A stretch of DNA of 64,000 bases, taken from the NCBI RefSeq assembly GCF_020184175.1, contig NW_026082986.1, forward strand, positions 434,001 through 498,000. The letters are read 5' to 3'. Positions 45,175-57,783 of this stretch are shown here, in pieces. A program made the translations under genes and the position numbers. Position 1 is the first letter of the stretch, and every line of letters begins with the position of its first letter. The stretch comes from Aphis gossypii (Eukaryota; Arthropoda; Insecta; Hemiptera; Aphididae). A model generated the notes under the pieces. The model did not search any database. It saw only the letters and a list, made by a program, of their open reading frames with translations, and was not told where the DNA came from.

Positions 45175-46565
45175 GGAATAAATCATATCCAACAATGATT
45201 TTGTTCAACACAGTATTTTATTCAATGATTCACACTATAGTTCAGTTATTATTAGTTAAGATAAAAATAACAGACCATAGTCTTGATATTAATGTATTTT
45301 TCAAAGAGTCACAGATTTCATGTTAAGGAACCACATTTTTCCGACCCCTGTAACATACTATACCCACTCAGTGGCTATTACATTATTATTACATATATTA
45401 TATTACAATTATACATTATTATATATCAAATAAAATAGGAACATAAGTAAATCGTAAATACAATATGAAATATAAAATTATATGTATACATATTAATTAA
45501 TTAAAATAAAAGTTTTAGTTTATACGTATTATATATAATATTTAATGTTTATAATTAACACCCCCTTTCAGAAAATCCTATAGCTGCGCCACTGTATACT
45601 CACTACCATGTGTACGCAGTTATTTTTTCTCCTGCATGAATATGAGCAGCAGTTGCCAACGCTGGTCGGTAAATACAATGGTTCACATACACACACGAAC
45701 ACACACACACGCAAGTACATGTATATATGCCGTGGTAGTGGAAATGAAAAGAAAGTGTGCAGACAAAGAAATATATAAAGGGATTCTACATTTGATTTTC
45801 AATATTAGTCGATCGATCGGATAGATATAGAAAAAGAAAAAACTATAAAAAATCTATAACAAAAAATAACTATAAAACTATGTACTCGAAAAAGAAAAAA
45901 CCCGCATAGGTATAGTCGTATGGGTATATTATATATTATAAATTCAATATTAATTAAATGTACCTATGAATATAGGCTTGGATTATTAACCAGCATGCGG
46001 ACTAAGACTATACAAGTTTGGTATCCATCACGTTTCACACCCACATTATAAACTTTTTAAATTTTTTCTTCGTGTTATTTTTTTCTTTATGTTACACTGT
46101 TAAACAAGGAATGAGGATTGCATACTGTTTTCACAATAATGCTTGCGGCATCGTTTATTGTAATTTAAATATTACACAGATAATAAATGAGGAACATTCC
46201 TTCCCCCATACCCTTCCAATCTACGTCTTTATAATGTGTTATAGGCGAAGCATATTTTGTCTCACTCTACCAACCCTCACAATACAGCCGACATGAATAG
46301 AAAAAAAAAACAATAACTGGCGCCGTCTTCTCGTGCCGACCGTAGTCGCCACCCTACATTTCTCGTACCACGCCTCTATATTATAAAAATATATAATAAG
46401 CCAACAACGTATTAAGTCCGCTGATTTGGGATTTGATAAGTCTTCACATTAAACATAAGTGGTAATCGGTTACATAATTCTTAAATTTCTAAACGAAAAT
46501 AATGATACCCATAATAGGGGAGTTCTAACGCAAACAAAATATATAAACTCATAAGCGTTATAATT
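45175..46565. other. Spacer with a CA-rich microsatellite
   Basis: ACACACACACACGCAAG tract at about 45,687-45,717. ACTGGCGCCGTCTTC at about 46,316 superficially resembles a primer-binding site, but I found no LTR. No gene recognised. Confidence 0.4.
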
Positions 46566-47224
46566 AGGGTTGAGGACTTCTAGTACTTAAAAATTTAAAA
46601 ATATACATGCACTTATGCACTTAAAAATGAAGAAATATGTGCTTAAAATATGCTCTAAGAAAAATTATTTTATTTAATTATTTTGTTTAATTATAATATT
46701 TATATTGATAAATACTAAATTCCGACTCGTAACTTTTTAAACGAAAAGCCGATGATTGTTTTTCTTTTGTCATATTTAAAAATGAAAAAAAAAGTTTGAA
46801 ATAGACGAAATTATTACGCAATAAAAATATTTCATACAGTGCCAATGATAAAACAAGGACAAAATATGGCGAAGACGGACAATTAAAGCTCACTTCTTAT
46901 ACGCATTTCGGTTTTATCGGTCAGATAGTAAATTACCTAACCGATAATAAAAATATTATTTTTAAATGGAAAATTTACTATTATTTGTTCTTTTTTGTCT
47001 AAGCTAATTTAACAACTTATTTCGAAAATTGCCAAATATATTCTTAATTTTTCTTATGTACCCAAATATGCATTTATATGCAATAATAACAAAATATGCA
47101 AAAATATACAAAATACAATTTTAAATTTGCAGATCTCTTGTGTTATGAAACACATTTGTTGATCACTAGAATTTTTCTACGATCTTTCAAAAACAATTTT
47201 AAAAAACTAGAAGTCCTCAACCCT
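46566..47224. mobile_element. Non-autonomous TIR element, about 660 bp
   Basis: AGGGTTGAGGACTTCTAGTA at the left and its reverse complement (CTAGAAGTCCTCAACCCT) at the right give 18 matching terminal bases. The interior has repeated TATGCACTTA-type motifs also seen at 28,570-28,660. No clear target duplication was seen, so the superfamily is uncertain (hAT-like by size). Confidence 0.65.
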
Positions 47225-47314
47225 ACCTATGTGTTTTACTGTTTTACAGACATGATATTTTGGATTTACCTACATGTATCGATGTACCTATATGAATAAT
47301 GTGTACCTATACGA

Positions 47315-47513
47315 CAGGGGTGGCCAAACAGTCGATCGCAGATAATTTCAAAGTCGATCATGTTAGAATTTATTTTAGGGCCATACGCCCTATATGTTTC
47401 TTAATAATAATTATAGTTATTCAATAATAAAAGAAAACTTTCTATGGAAGTCGATCCTCAAAGGTGAAGTATATTTTAGTATATTGTGACCAAAAAAAGT
47501 TTAGCCACCTCTG
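47315..47513. mobile_element. hAT-type MITE with perfect 8-bp target duplication
   Basis: Ends are CAGGGGTGGCCAAAC and, reversed, CAGAGGTGGCTAAAC. CTATACGA lies on both sides (47,307-47,314 and 47,514-47,521). It is 199 bp long and non-coding. A partial relative lies at 60,847-60,964. Confidence 0.88.
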
Positions 47514-47521
47514 CTATACGA

Positions 47522-48529
47522 TATTATAAATATTAACTGGGCATGTGTGCGTGTATACATATATTTTTTTATTAATCATTTACATGCGTGTAGTATTTGA
47601 ATAGAGTTCTGACGTAGTTCGTATTACTGTTTAAGGAATTTGCATTCAATATTTTGAGTAAACGGATAATTAAATTAAATACCTAATTACTTTATTGTAC
47701 TTATGTTTTTGCATATTTTATTCGTTTTCACTTTTTATATTTTTGTTAATCTTCACAAATCATACTAATTGGAATAGCAGTAAGCTAAAATTTTATTTTA
47801 CATATTTTTGCATATTTTACAGTAAATGCATATTTGATGCATATTTCAATGAATGCGCTGTCGCAAAAAATTTTGATCGATAGGACGCGGAACTAGGCTA
47901 CTAGCGACACAGTTTTAGCCATCTTAATTTTAAATACGTACTAAATGTAAAATATTATACATAAATTAGAAACAGTTAAGGTAATTCCATCATATTAAAA
48001 GAAATATTTCATCTGCTGTAATCTAATCGTTATATCGTCGTTATCGATGTAATACATTTAATTTTATAATATAGTTATATAGTTATAGTAATTAATAACT
48101 ATCAAGACCCAATATCATTTTAAGCTATTCTAAATTTGTCCCAATAATTTCAGTTGATTGTGAACAATCGTTTTTGATATATAAGCATTTATTAACAGAT
48201 ATTATAGATTATGGCATAGTTTTACCGAAGAAAAACTTGAATATCATTTCATAATTAATTTAAACAATAATGAATAAAAACAAATTTTGAGTTGTATATT
48301 TCATTTTATTATTAAATAGTAATATTTATGTATTTATTTATACATTTACCTATATTTTATTATATTTTATTATCTTATATTTGTTCATACTTAATACAAC
48401 TTTGAATTTTTAAATATAAATTTTGTAAATGCATATTTGTTGCATATATTAATGATTTTTATTGTATATTATATGGAATATTTTGATACTTTTTAGTGCT
48501 TATAAATCCGGGCTCTAAATTTATAAATT
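47522..48529. other. AT-rich spacer
   Basis: Several GCATATTT-type repeats (about 47,710-47,840 and 48,430-48,450) but no defined element ends and no gene. Confidence 0.4.
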
Positions 48530-50080
48530 ATGATAATTTTTTGCCAATGCAATTGGATATATTGAAAATATTTTTTAATTATGTTTGATATCATGATTGG
48601 GACTTTTATGTTATAATCAAATTAAAATCTCATAGGTATTATACTATTTATAGTAATATAAAACTTTAAATTTTATATATGTATTTATGCAACTAAGAAT
48701 TTTGCATATTATTCGGTTTTTATTTATTGGAATATGATTATGATAAATTTCATATAAATGTAGTTTGAAAAATACAATTATTATAGGTACATACTATGAT
48801 ATGTATTTTACCAATGTTATATAAATATTGTATGACTTACCTAATCCCTGTGGTTGGCTTTACATTCCATGCCATAATTGATCTATCGACCTATCGGTTT
48901 TTTTTATTTTTTATTCAATGGCATTGATATTGAAACAATATTTGGTAAAATTTATTATTCAAAAAAGGAAAAATGGATAATACAAATAATATATAAATTA
49001 TTAACTGTATGCTATATAAAATGATTTACACAACAATTTGATTTAATTAGCTATTTTCCTATTTATCTAATGTATGATGTTTGTTAATAATTGTATATGA
49101 TAAATATTAAATATTATGTAAAATTATTTAGAAGATAAAACCCATTCCAATTATTATTGGTTATAAACTTGTAAGTAGTACAATATACATAATATTATAG
49201 TATTATGCGTTTGTGTTTTTTTTTTTTTTATAATCAATCAATATAGTCACATGATTTGATCCATGTAATATAAAATCAAGTGAGGGTATCAAAAACTCGT
49301 TTTATTAACAAGTTGGCTGCGTAGTGACGCTAATTTAATGACTTTTTAACGCGTTTGACGTCATTTGGCGTCCAATATAATATTATATTTAAAGTTAATG
49401 GTTTTTAATTCCCTCCGAATTACTGAATGTTATTTTATTATAATTTTACACAGTACTACGACTACAGTATACATTTTTTATTAAAAATGTTATTATGAAT
49501 TATGATAATATATGATAAATTCATAAATTTAAATATACTACCATAAACCTACATTTCATTAATTCTTATCAATGTCACCAGAGTTCAACTATTTCGATTG
49601 GAATAATCAACAAGTGTATTTTCATTTTCCTCCTTGCTAACCGCTTAACCAACGTTTTATTGATCGTAATATTATTAGCATAACACTAGTTGGTTGCTGA
49701 TACCCGCGACCGGCATGCCCTATATCGTAATTCTCAAGGCACTATTTATTGATATCCATGTACTCGTATATAATTTGGTATGGAATTAACGTAATAGACT
49801 TTGAAGTAAATATTTTATGTTTTTAGTAACATAACTATAACTGAAAAGTCATCATATAAAGTCATAAAGAGAACTCATGTATTAATTAAATAATTATTTG
49901 AAATTAATTCCAACAAATTTCAATATCATTAAAATCGAGTATTAGTATCAGTACCAACTTTAAATTTTAATTATTAATACATTTTTATTGAAAAATATTT
50001 GAACACAAATACATATATTATGTGAAAAACATATAAAACTATTATTACAAACTCTTTTTAAATTTTAATAATAATAATCA
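48530..50080 (+). repeat. Old diverged copy of the IAP duplication
   Basis: 48,530-49,150 follows 38,010-38,620 (shared ATAATTTTTTGCCAATGCAA and TCGACCTATC blocks). 49,880-50,080 follows about 35,370-35,500 (CAACAAATTTCAATAT; ATTAGTATCAGTACCAA). The order is rearranged and similarity is clearly lower than between A and B. Confidence 0.6.
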
Positions 50081-51470
50081 TGAAGTAAAATTTAAATAGA
50101 AAACATTAGATGCGTTATAAATGTATTTAAACATTTGAATTTTTAATAAAATACTTTTACATGTTTTATAAATATTCAAATCTTTGAAAAATAATAAAAA
50201 TTAATGAAAACAGTAAATAGTTAAATAAAATTAATTAAAATTTGTAATACCTCATACATCATTATATAGGTACACGCGTATAACTATTGCGAGGATCTGT
50301 TATGCCAGTTTTGCCAATTCTTGATTTTAAACATTGATTATAAATATTAACCTATACTACCTATTGATTTCTTGAGAGTATTTATGATAGAAGTTTGGCT
50401 GAATGATACTATAATTAATAATTATATTAAGCTTTCAATCAACAATTGTAATGATGATATACTTATTTAGCTTCGATTCATTTTTTTATCAAGGTGTTGG
50501 AAATTCTATAGATATTCTAGATATCTAAACAAAACATTAAAAACATCAAAACATTTGATTACAGTAAGATTATAGTTCCCACACACTTGAAAGAATAGAT
50601 ATCAATCACTAGACCTTACTTTTGGCGGAAGCTCAAGAAAAACAATAACTTATTTCGATAGCTTCGAAAATTCAAATATTCATAATCCTTTCATGTAATT
50701 GTATAGCAGTGACGAGCCCATCGTTTGATTCGGTTAGAAGTAAAATAAAAAATAAAATCATTTTACAGCTTTAATATCAACGATGAATGATACTCATACA
50801 AATTACTTTAATTACTTTAATTAATTATGTGGAACCTTTTAAAAGCGTGTAAGAAATTTATTTTATTATCTTTTTAAATTGTTTTAGTAATAAATATCAA
50901 ATTTTTATAATTTCATGTAAATTACTTTGTTTTTTTCATAACAATAGAATTTTTAGATTTTTTTGATGAAATATATTTACTATTTTTACTGTTTTTTATA
51001 ATATTAATTAGTTTTAATAAATGTTATTTTATTGGTTAATATATTTAATATTATTGTAAAAGTTATTATTAAAAGTATCAAGATTAAATCTTCAGTAATT
51101 TTTAAGCCCAGTGTGCTGACACCCAAAATGTTCTTTAATCAATGATAAAATATATACAATAGGTTAAGTTAGGAATATTTTTTTTCCAATTTGTACACAT
51201 GAGAATTTTAGAACTATATTTCTGTGATAAAATTAGAAATTTATTTTTTAAAAAAACTTAATTAATTATTCATTGTGAATACAGTTACATAGATTTTTAT
51301 TGTAACAGAAACCAGTATTTTTTCAAGTACCTCCAAAGAAACAAAAATGTAAACACTTATTACTATTACTATTATTTTATTTATTTTTTTAGTTTGTATA
51401 AATAACCTTATTAAACTATATTTTATTTATAATGAATTTATACTTGAATAAAAAAAAATTTATTACTTTT
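50081..51470. other. AT-rich spacer, nothing recognised
   Basis: No coding similarity, no repeat ends identified. Confidence 0.4.
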
Positions 51471-52250
51471 TTAGATTCTGAACGAAGTGATGAGTGTATT
51501 GATTTTACAATGATGTGTGTGTGTGTGTGTACAGTATAACTTGTCGAAATAATTTTTCAATTTTAAATTTCGGGGGTGGTTCCTATGACAAAGTGAATAT
51601 CCTTGGTGTATTATCGAGGTCAAAAGTAAACATTTTCCAACAGTTTTAAAAAAAAATCAAGAAAACCAAAAAAAAAGTGGCGGAAAAACGGGAATTTTTA
51701 CGCAAAACCAGTTTTCAACCAAATCAATTTTTCACGTTGTTGTAACTCAAAAACTAATAACTGTAAATACTTGAACTTTTCATAAAATATTTATATTAGT
51801 GTTATCAATACACAGTTAACTTTTCAAATTATTTCGACTTTTCTTGAGTTATTTAGTTATTTATAGACAACTGAAATTTTCGATTTAATATAAAGTATTT
51901 TTTTAAATATCGATAAAAATTTTAGCTGCCCAAGAAAACTTGAAAATTTAATACAAGGTTTTTCATAAGTTAGTCTTATAGTGATTCTAAATTATAATAA
52001 TACATAGGCACAATTATTAGCATTTGAAATGTAAATATTGACAAAAATTCGTCAAAAACGAATATTTGCAAATTATTTCATAAATTATTTCATTATATCA
52101 TAAACATGTTTGTATAAGTAGTTAAGAGTTGAAAATTTAATACAGGATTTTTCATAGATTTGACTTACAATAATTATAAAGAAACTCAAATTTTGGTGTA
52201 TTCGGGACATTAAAGCATACACCACCTGAAAATTATACTCTAGAGTCTAT
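51471..52250 (+). repeat. Dispersed repeat family, first direct copy
   Basis: Opens AGATTCTGAACGAAGTGATG and proceeds through a GT tract, TTTCGGGGGTGGTTCC and AAGTGAATATCCTTGG. Same family as 52,386-53,220 (direct) and 43,190-44,575 (inverted). Confidence 0.7.
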
Positions 52251-52254
52251 AGAC

Positions 52255-52385
52255 ATCTAAGCAGATCAATAAATCCCGGTCCGAACAGTCGGAGTTGTGG
52301 TTAATTCGAGATCGAAGTTAAAAGTTCGAGTTAACCAAGTCCATCTGTATTTATACATGGAGTTATAAACGTTTGTCATACATTT
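52255..52385. repeat. Short inverted-repeat element shared with 60,092-60,215
   Basis: AATCCCGGTCCGAACAGTC ... GTTCGAGTTAACCAAGTCC ... TTTGTCATACATTTTT. The copy near 60.1 kb has AATTGGACTTGGTTAATTC pairing with GAGTTAACCAAGTCC, so the family can fold into a hairpin. Here the left arm is more eroded. Confidence 0.6.
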
Positions 52386-53220
52386 TTAGATTTTGAACGA
52401 AGTGATGAATGTATTGATTTTACAATGATGTGTGTTTTTTTTCTTTTTTTGTGTCTGTGTACAGCATAACTAGTCGAAATAATGATTCAATTTCAAACTT
52501 TGGGGGTGGTTTCCGATGGCAAAGTGAATATTCTTGGTGCATTATAAAAGTCAAAAGTAAACATTTTCCAACAGTTTTCAAAAAAATCGAGAAAAACAAA
52601 AAAAAAAAGAGGGGAAAACGAGAATCGTTAGTCACAGTTTTTTTTTTATAAGCGTTTATAGTTCAAATTTGTACGAAATATATCAAAATCGCAAAAATTT
52701 ACAAGTAATTTTGAAGTTGAAAAATTTTAAAATGTTTTGTGTTTATATCTGAGGATTGAAAATACAACACTAAATTTTCCATAAGTTAACCTTCAAATAG
52801 CTATAGAGAAAATTCGAAACATCATAATAAGAAAAATGTTATGTGCGTTTGAATTTTAAATTTTTACGAAATAGCGTAACGATAACGATTTTTCCTTAAA
52901 TGATTTTAAATATTTGTTATTATTTAAAAAGCATAAGTCGTAGATACTTGAAAATTTCAAAAGTTATTTAGATTAGCATTTTCTTTACGACATCGTCATG
53001 ATCAATGTTCAAAACGTTTTGATTATTTTAATGCTATTTATTCATAGTTAGCATTTGAAATATTCGTTTTTGTTTAGTTTTTTTTTTTTATAAATATCGA
53101 TAAAGTTTTTTGGCTGAGTCAAAATACTTAAAAATTTAATACACAGTTCTTCATAACTTATTCTTATAGTGATTTAAAAATTATGAGAATACATAGGCAC
53201 AATTTTTTTTTATTAATATT
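52386..53220 (+). repeat. Dispersed repeat family, second direct copy
   Basis: Opens AGATTTTGAACGAAGTGATG and tracks 51,471-52,000 and the reverse complement of 44,575-43,440. It ends where copy B of the segmental duplication begins. Confidence 0.7.
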
Positions 53221-53431
53221 TGAATTTCAAATATTGACAAAAATTCGTCAAAATCATGAATATTTGAAAATGATTTTGTAGGTATATAATTCCTAAAAAT
53301 TATTGTAGCTAATAATAATAGAGTTGTACATGGGGTATCCATCATCCAAATCCCCCCGTGACTACGTCCATGCCAAGTGTTAATCATCTTTACTATTCCT
53401 AGCCTTATAGTTTATGGTTTTTTTTATACAG

Positions 53432-53561
53432 GCACTGGACATCAGGTAAAATTTTTTAAATGCCTGTTATAATATATTGATTCATGGCAACTAGATGTTG
53501 TACCAACAACTGAACATATGCGTTACTCTCCACTATGTTCTTATGTTCGTGGAAAAAGAAG
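53432..53561 (+). pseudogene. BIR-domain exon remnant, copy B
   Basis: Same frame, same lost Cys and same in-frame TAA as copy A at 35,130, so it was non-functional before duplication. Confidence 0.7.
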
Positions 53562-54314
53562 TAAATGTAAAATAAATTTAATATTTTTTATAATTTGGTA
53601 TCTATGAAAGCAAAGTAATAGATTTTGGGGTAATTACTATGTGTGTTTAGTGAGATAATTAAAGTTTAAATAAATGATTATTTAAATAGTTTTCAACAAA
53701 TTTCAATATTATTTTAAACTAGATATTAGAATCAGTACCAATGTTCATTATTTTATTTGAAAATTATTTGAACACAAATATTTGTGAAAAACATATTAAC
53801 ATATTATTATGTAAGTATAGTTTATGTACGAGCTATATTATAAAATTGTCGTTACAAACTTTTTCCGATTTTAATTTTAATAATAATTTTAAGAACATTC
53901 TATTTTTTTCTACGTTTTAAATAGATTTGGGTCCGATAAAATTGGTTATAATTTATTTTTGCAGATTGTTTTAAATAATAATATAATTTATTCATATTTT
54001 CAGAGATTTTAAATGTGTATGGTTCTTTCTAGAAACAATATTAAAAATTTAACTTATACTTTATTTGAAGGAGTTATTGAACTTAATTGCTGAACGGGAA
54101 AGTAGTACATTCTTGAAACTACAATGGAACCACAAACATCGAAAAAGTATGTTTTATTGAATCAGTATAACTAGTAGTTATACATTTTTTTTTAGCACTA
54201 TTTTTTTTTTTTTTTTATATATATATATATAGACTAATTAATAGGTTACATTTACCTTTATCTTTAATTGGTAAAAATAAGCAGCATCTTTCTCAAAAGC
54301 TAAATACTAATTCT

Positions 54315-54602
54315 ATGCCAGATTGTATGGAATGCAAGATTTGCTTTAAGGAAGAAATTAAAGTAATTTTTGTTAATTGCGGTCATGCAGTTGCCTGCAT
54401 AAAATGTGCGTTAACAATCAAACATTGTGCTGTATATAGACATCCATTCTCAAAATTAATAAGAATATATTTATCTATGGATAAAAAAAAATATGAAGAC
54501 CACAAGCTGCAACCGTGCAGTTCCAAAATGTCTTCTAGTAATAAATTAAATCCAATGCTTTGCAAAACTTGCTGTAATGAAGATATATCAGCAGTATTTT
54601 AG
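54315..54602 (+). pseudogene. IAP-type RING finger ORF, copy B
   Basis: 95 codons opening MPDCMECKICFKEEIKV. It has the uninterrupted start that copy A lost to the MITE. The RING lacks its last Cys (CAVYR), and the second RING start ends at ISAVF then TAG. No BIR exon joins it in an open frame. Confidence 0.7.
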
Positions 54603-56541
54603 AAAAATAGATGAGTACCCTATACGTGCAGAAAATGTCTACTTTTACACACTTATTTTTCTTATAAGTTTTAGGTACATTGTACTATTATTTTTTTTTT
54701 TTTTTTGGAGGGGGGGTGCCACATATATAAAAAAAATAATGTAATATAATTTTAAAGTTGCTTAAAAAATATTTTTTTTATATAGATGTATTTATGCATT
54801 AATAAATCATTTTATATAACTGATTTTTTTGGTTTTCTTTTTAAGTACAACATAATATGGGTACATCCTTAGAGTTAGATGATACAATGTATAAAAAAAT
54901 AATGTAATATAATTTTAAAATTGCTGAAAATTATATTTTTTTAGTTAAGTGTATTCAATGCATTAATAAATCATTTTATACAACTTAGTTTTTTAGTTTT
55001 ATTTTAAAGTACAACATCAATGTTGTGCACTTAAATAATACATGTTTTATAATTTCATTTTAGTATTTTAATTGAATTTTAGTATATTATATCTATCTAT
55101 TCACTATTGTATCTATTTTTTACGATTACATAAACTTTGTTAACTATGGACACAACTTTTATTTTTAAACATTGAAGTTTAAATTTTAATAAAATTTATG
55201 ATAAGGATTCTTATAAATAGTCTATATTTTATAAGGTTGTTAATAAAAAGCCACCATTTTGAGCTTTGAAGCCTATATGAAGCCATATCATTATGTTCTA
55301 CTAATTTTTTTGAACATTGGTCGCATTTAATATTGTAATAAATACAACAAAATAGTAAATACCTTAATAATGATTAGTTATTGAATTGAAATAGTGTTAT
55401 ACCTCCTGTATGAACCAAAATTCTGCAAGTTAAATTGGTCAATCATGTTTAATATTAATGTATAGGTAATATTATTATAACTTTTTATGGACTTGCAGTT
55501 ATATTTTTCAAGGTTATTCATACAAATGCTTTTTTTTAACTAATTTAAGTACAATGAGTATAATATGAATACTTAAAAATAATTTTTAAGTAATTTGTTA
55601 AGACATTGGTCACATGTAGTAGTGTAATAAATATAACAAAATAGTAATTTAGTTTACCAAACATATCTTGATGGCTCACTTATTTTATAATATTCAAATA
55701 TATTACAAATCATAATAATTTTTTGCCAATGCAAATGGATATATTTAAAATAGTTTCTAATTATGTTTGATATCATTATTGGAACTTTTATGTTATAATT
55801 AAATTAAAACCTCATATTAAAATATTTATAAGTTTATAATAATATAAAACTTTAAATTTTGTATGTATGTAGGTACCTATGCAACTATGTATTTTGCATA
55901 TTATACGGTTTTTATTTATTGGATTATGAATATGATAAATTTCATATAAATTTAGTATAAAAAATAAAATTACTATAGGCACATGTTATGTAATGTATTT
56001 TACCAATGTTGTGTTATGAGGTTGGCTTTGCATTCCCTGCCACAGATGATTTATCGACCTATCAGGTTTTTTTTTATTTTTTATTAAATAACATTGATAT
56101 TGAAGCAATAATTGGTACACTTTATTATTCAAAAAAGAAAAAATTAATACTACAAATAATATATTAATTATTAATTGTACCTATGCAGTACAAAATAATT
56201 TATTCAACAATTTGGTATAATTAGCTATTTGCCTATTTATCTACGATATGGTATTTGTTAAAAACCATATATTATAAATATTAAATATTATGCAAAATTA
56301 TTTTGGAAATAAAAAATGATTATTTCTAACTTTTGCAGATTGCTTGGAATAATTATATAATTTAATCATATTTTAGGACATTTTAACAATCCTTCTGGTC
56401 CCTTTAGCTTAACCAGTTTAGGAGTAAAAACGATTGAAGATAAGTTACATGCTGAGGGTGTTGTGCTATTCATAAATCCTTTATTTTATGAAACAATGGT
56501 TGCCTTTAATGCCCGCCTTAATATTTTATTACGTTTTTAGG

Positions 56542-56748
56542 CAATGGTTATACTGATAGTTTGACTTGTTTCTATTGTGGTGTTTAGTAACTATCATTCA
56601 ATGTAATGGAGACTTTGAACCATGGGTAGTACATGCCGAAATGTCGAAAACTTGTAATCATTTGTTTTTAAAGAAAGGCAAAAGCTTTTGTGACAGGGTG
56701 AATACCGTGGAAAGCAATAAAATAAAATCCAATCAACTGGTAATTTAA
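56542..56748 (+). pseudogene. Second BIR-domain exon remnant, copy B
   Basis: TCFYCGV then stop, resuming one frame over as QCNGDFEPWVVHAEMSKTCN. Identical lesion to copy A; one residue differs (FEPW against FKPW). It lies only 330 bp upstream of RING copy C, restoring the BIR-then-RING order of an IAP gene. Confidence 0.7.
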
Positions 56749-56954
56749 TAATTCTACTACATTAAAAACAATATTTGAAATTTGACTTGTATTTTATTTT
56801 TAGAAATTGTTCAAGTTTATTGCTGCTAAGAAAAATACACTCACTCTTATATCTAAAATCAGTATACAATCAACAAAAAAGTATGTTTCGTTGAATAAAT
56901 AAAACCATTTAATAAGAAATGCATCTTTTAATTTATATCAATTATTTTTTCGTT

Positions 56955-57024
56955 AAACACATAGTATCAATGTAGAAGTAGCAGAACAACGTTTATCTAA
57001 TGAGATTTCTCCTGAAATGGTTAG
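56955..57024 (+). other. 70-bp filler derived from the pogo element
   Basis: Matches pogo-element positions 41,838-41,907 with a single A/G difference (GAAATGGTTAG against GAAATAGTTAG). It sits exactly between the end of copy B and the start of copy C. It is followed by ATAAGCAGGTATAAGCAGC, where an ATAAGCAG short repeat marks the second junction. Confidence 0.9.
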
Positions 57025-57037
57025 GTTATAAGCAGGT

Positions 57038-57783
57038 ATAAGCAGCATCTTTCTCAAAAGCTAAATACTAATTCTATGCCAGATTGTATGGGATGCAAGA
57101 TTTGCTTTAAGGAAGAAATTAAAGTAATTTTTGTTAATTGCGGTCATGCAGTTGCCTGCATAAAATGTGCGTTAACAATCAAACATTGTGCTGTATATAG
57201 ACATCCATTCTCAAAATTAATAAGAATATATTTATCTATGGATAAAAAAAAATATGAAGACCACAAGCTGCAACCGTGCAGTTCCAAAATGTCTTCTAGT
57301 AATAAATTAAATCCAATGCTTTGCAAAACTTGCTGTAATGAAGATATATCAGCAGTATTTTAGAAAAATAGATGAGTACCCTATACGTGCAGAAAATGTC
57401 TACTTTTACACACTTCTTTTTCTTATAAGTTTTAGGTACATTGTACTATTATTTTTTTTTTTTTTTTGGAGGGGGGGTGCCACATATATAAAAAAAATAA
57501 TGTAATATAATTTTAAAGTTGCTTAAAAAATATTTTTTTTTTATAGATGTATTTATGCATTAATAAATCATTTTATTATTTTTATATAACTGATTTTTTT
57601 GGTTTTCTTTTTAAGTACAACATAATATGGGTACATCCTTAGAGTTAGATGATACAATGTATAAAAAAATAATGTAATATAATTTTAAAATTGCTGAAAA
57701 TTATATTTTTTAGTTAAGTGTATTCAATGCATTAATAAATCATTTTATACAACTTAGTTTTTTAGTTTTATTTTAAAGTACAA
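57038..57783 (+). repeat. Segmental duplication copy C (partial)
   Basis: Corresponds to about 54,280-55,013 of copy B (and 35,985-37,322 of A minus the MITE). It shares GGGATGC with copy A rather than the GGAATGC of copy B, and carries a small insertion near 57,575. Confidence 0.92.
57076..57363 (+). pseudogene. IAP-type RING finger ORF, copy C
   Basis: 95 codons opening MPDCMGCKICFKEEIKV, otherwise identical to copy B, with the same missing final zinc ligand and truncated second RING. Confidence 0.7.

Larger units (their letters stand above)
53224..56954 (+). repeat. Segmental duplication copy B (IAP fragments)
   Basis: Equivalent of 34,921-39,260 without the MITE. Differences seen by eye are few, e.g. 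GTTGTACC for GTTGTTCC near 53,510, GAGCTAT for GAGTTAT near 53,830, ACATCG for ACCTCG near 54,138 and GGAATG for GGGATG near 54,329. It ends abruptly at CGTT before the filler sequence. Confidence 0.93.

Noticed and set aside
46310..46345. TGGCGCC primer-binding-site-like sequence
   Set aside because: No LTR, polypurine tract or gag/pol sequence nearby; seven bases alone are chance-level.
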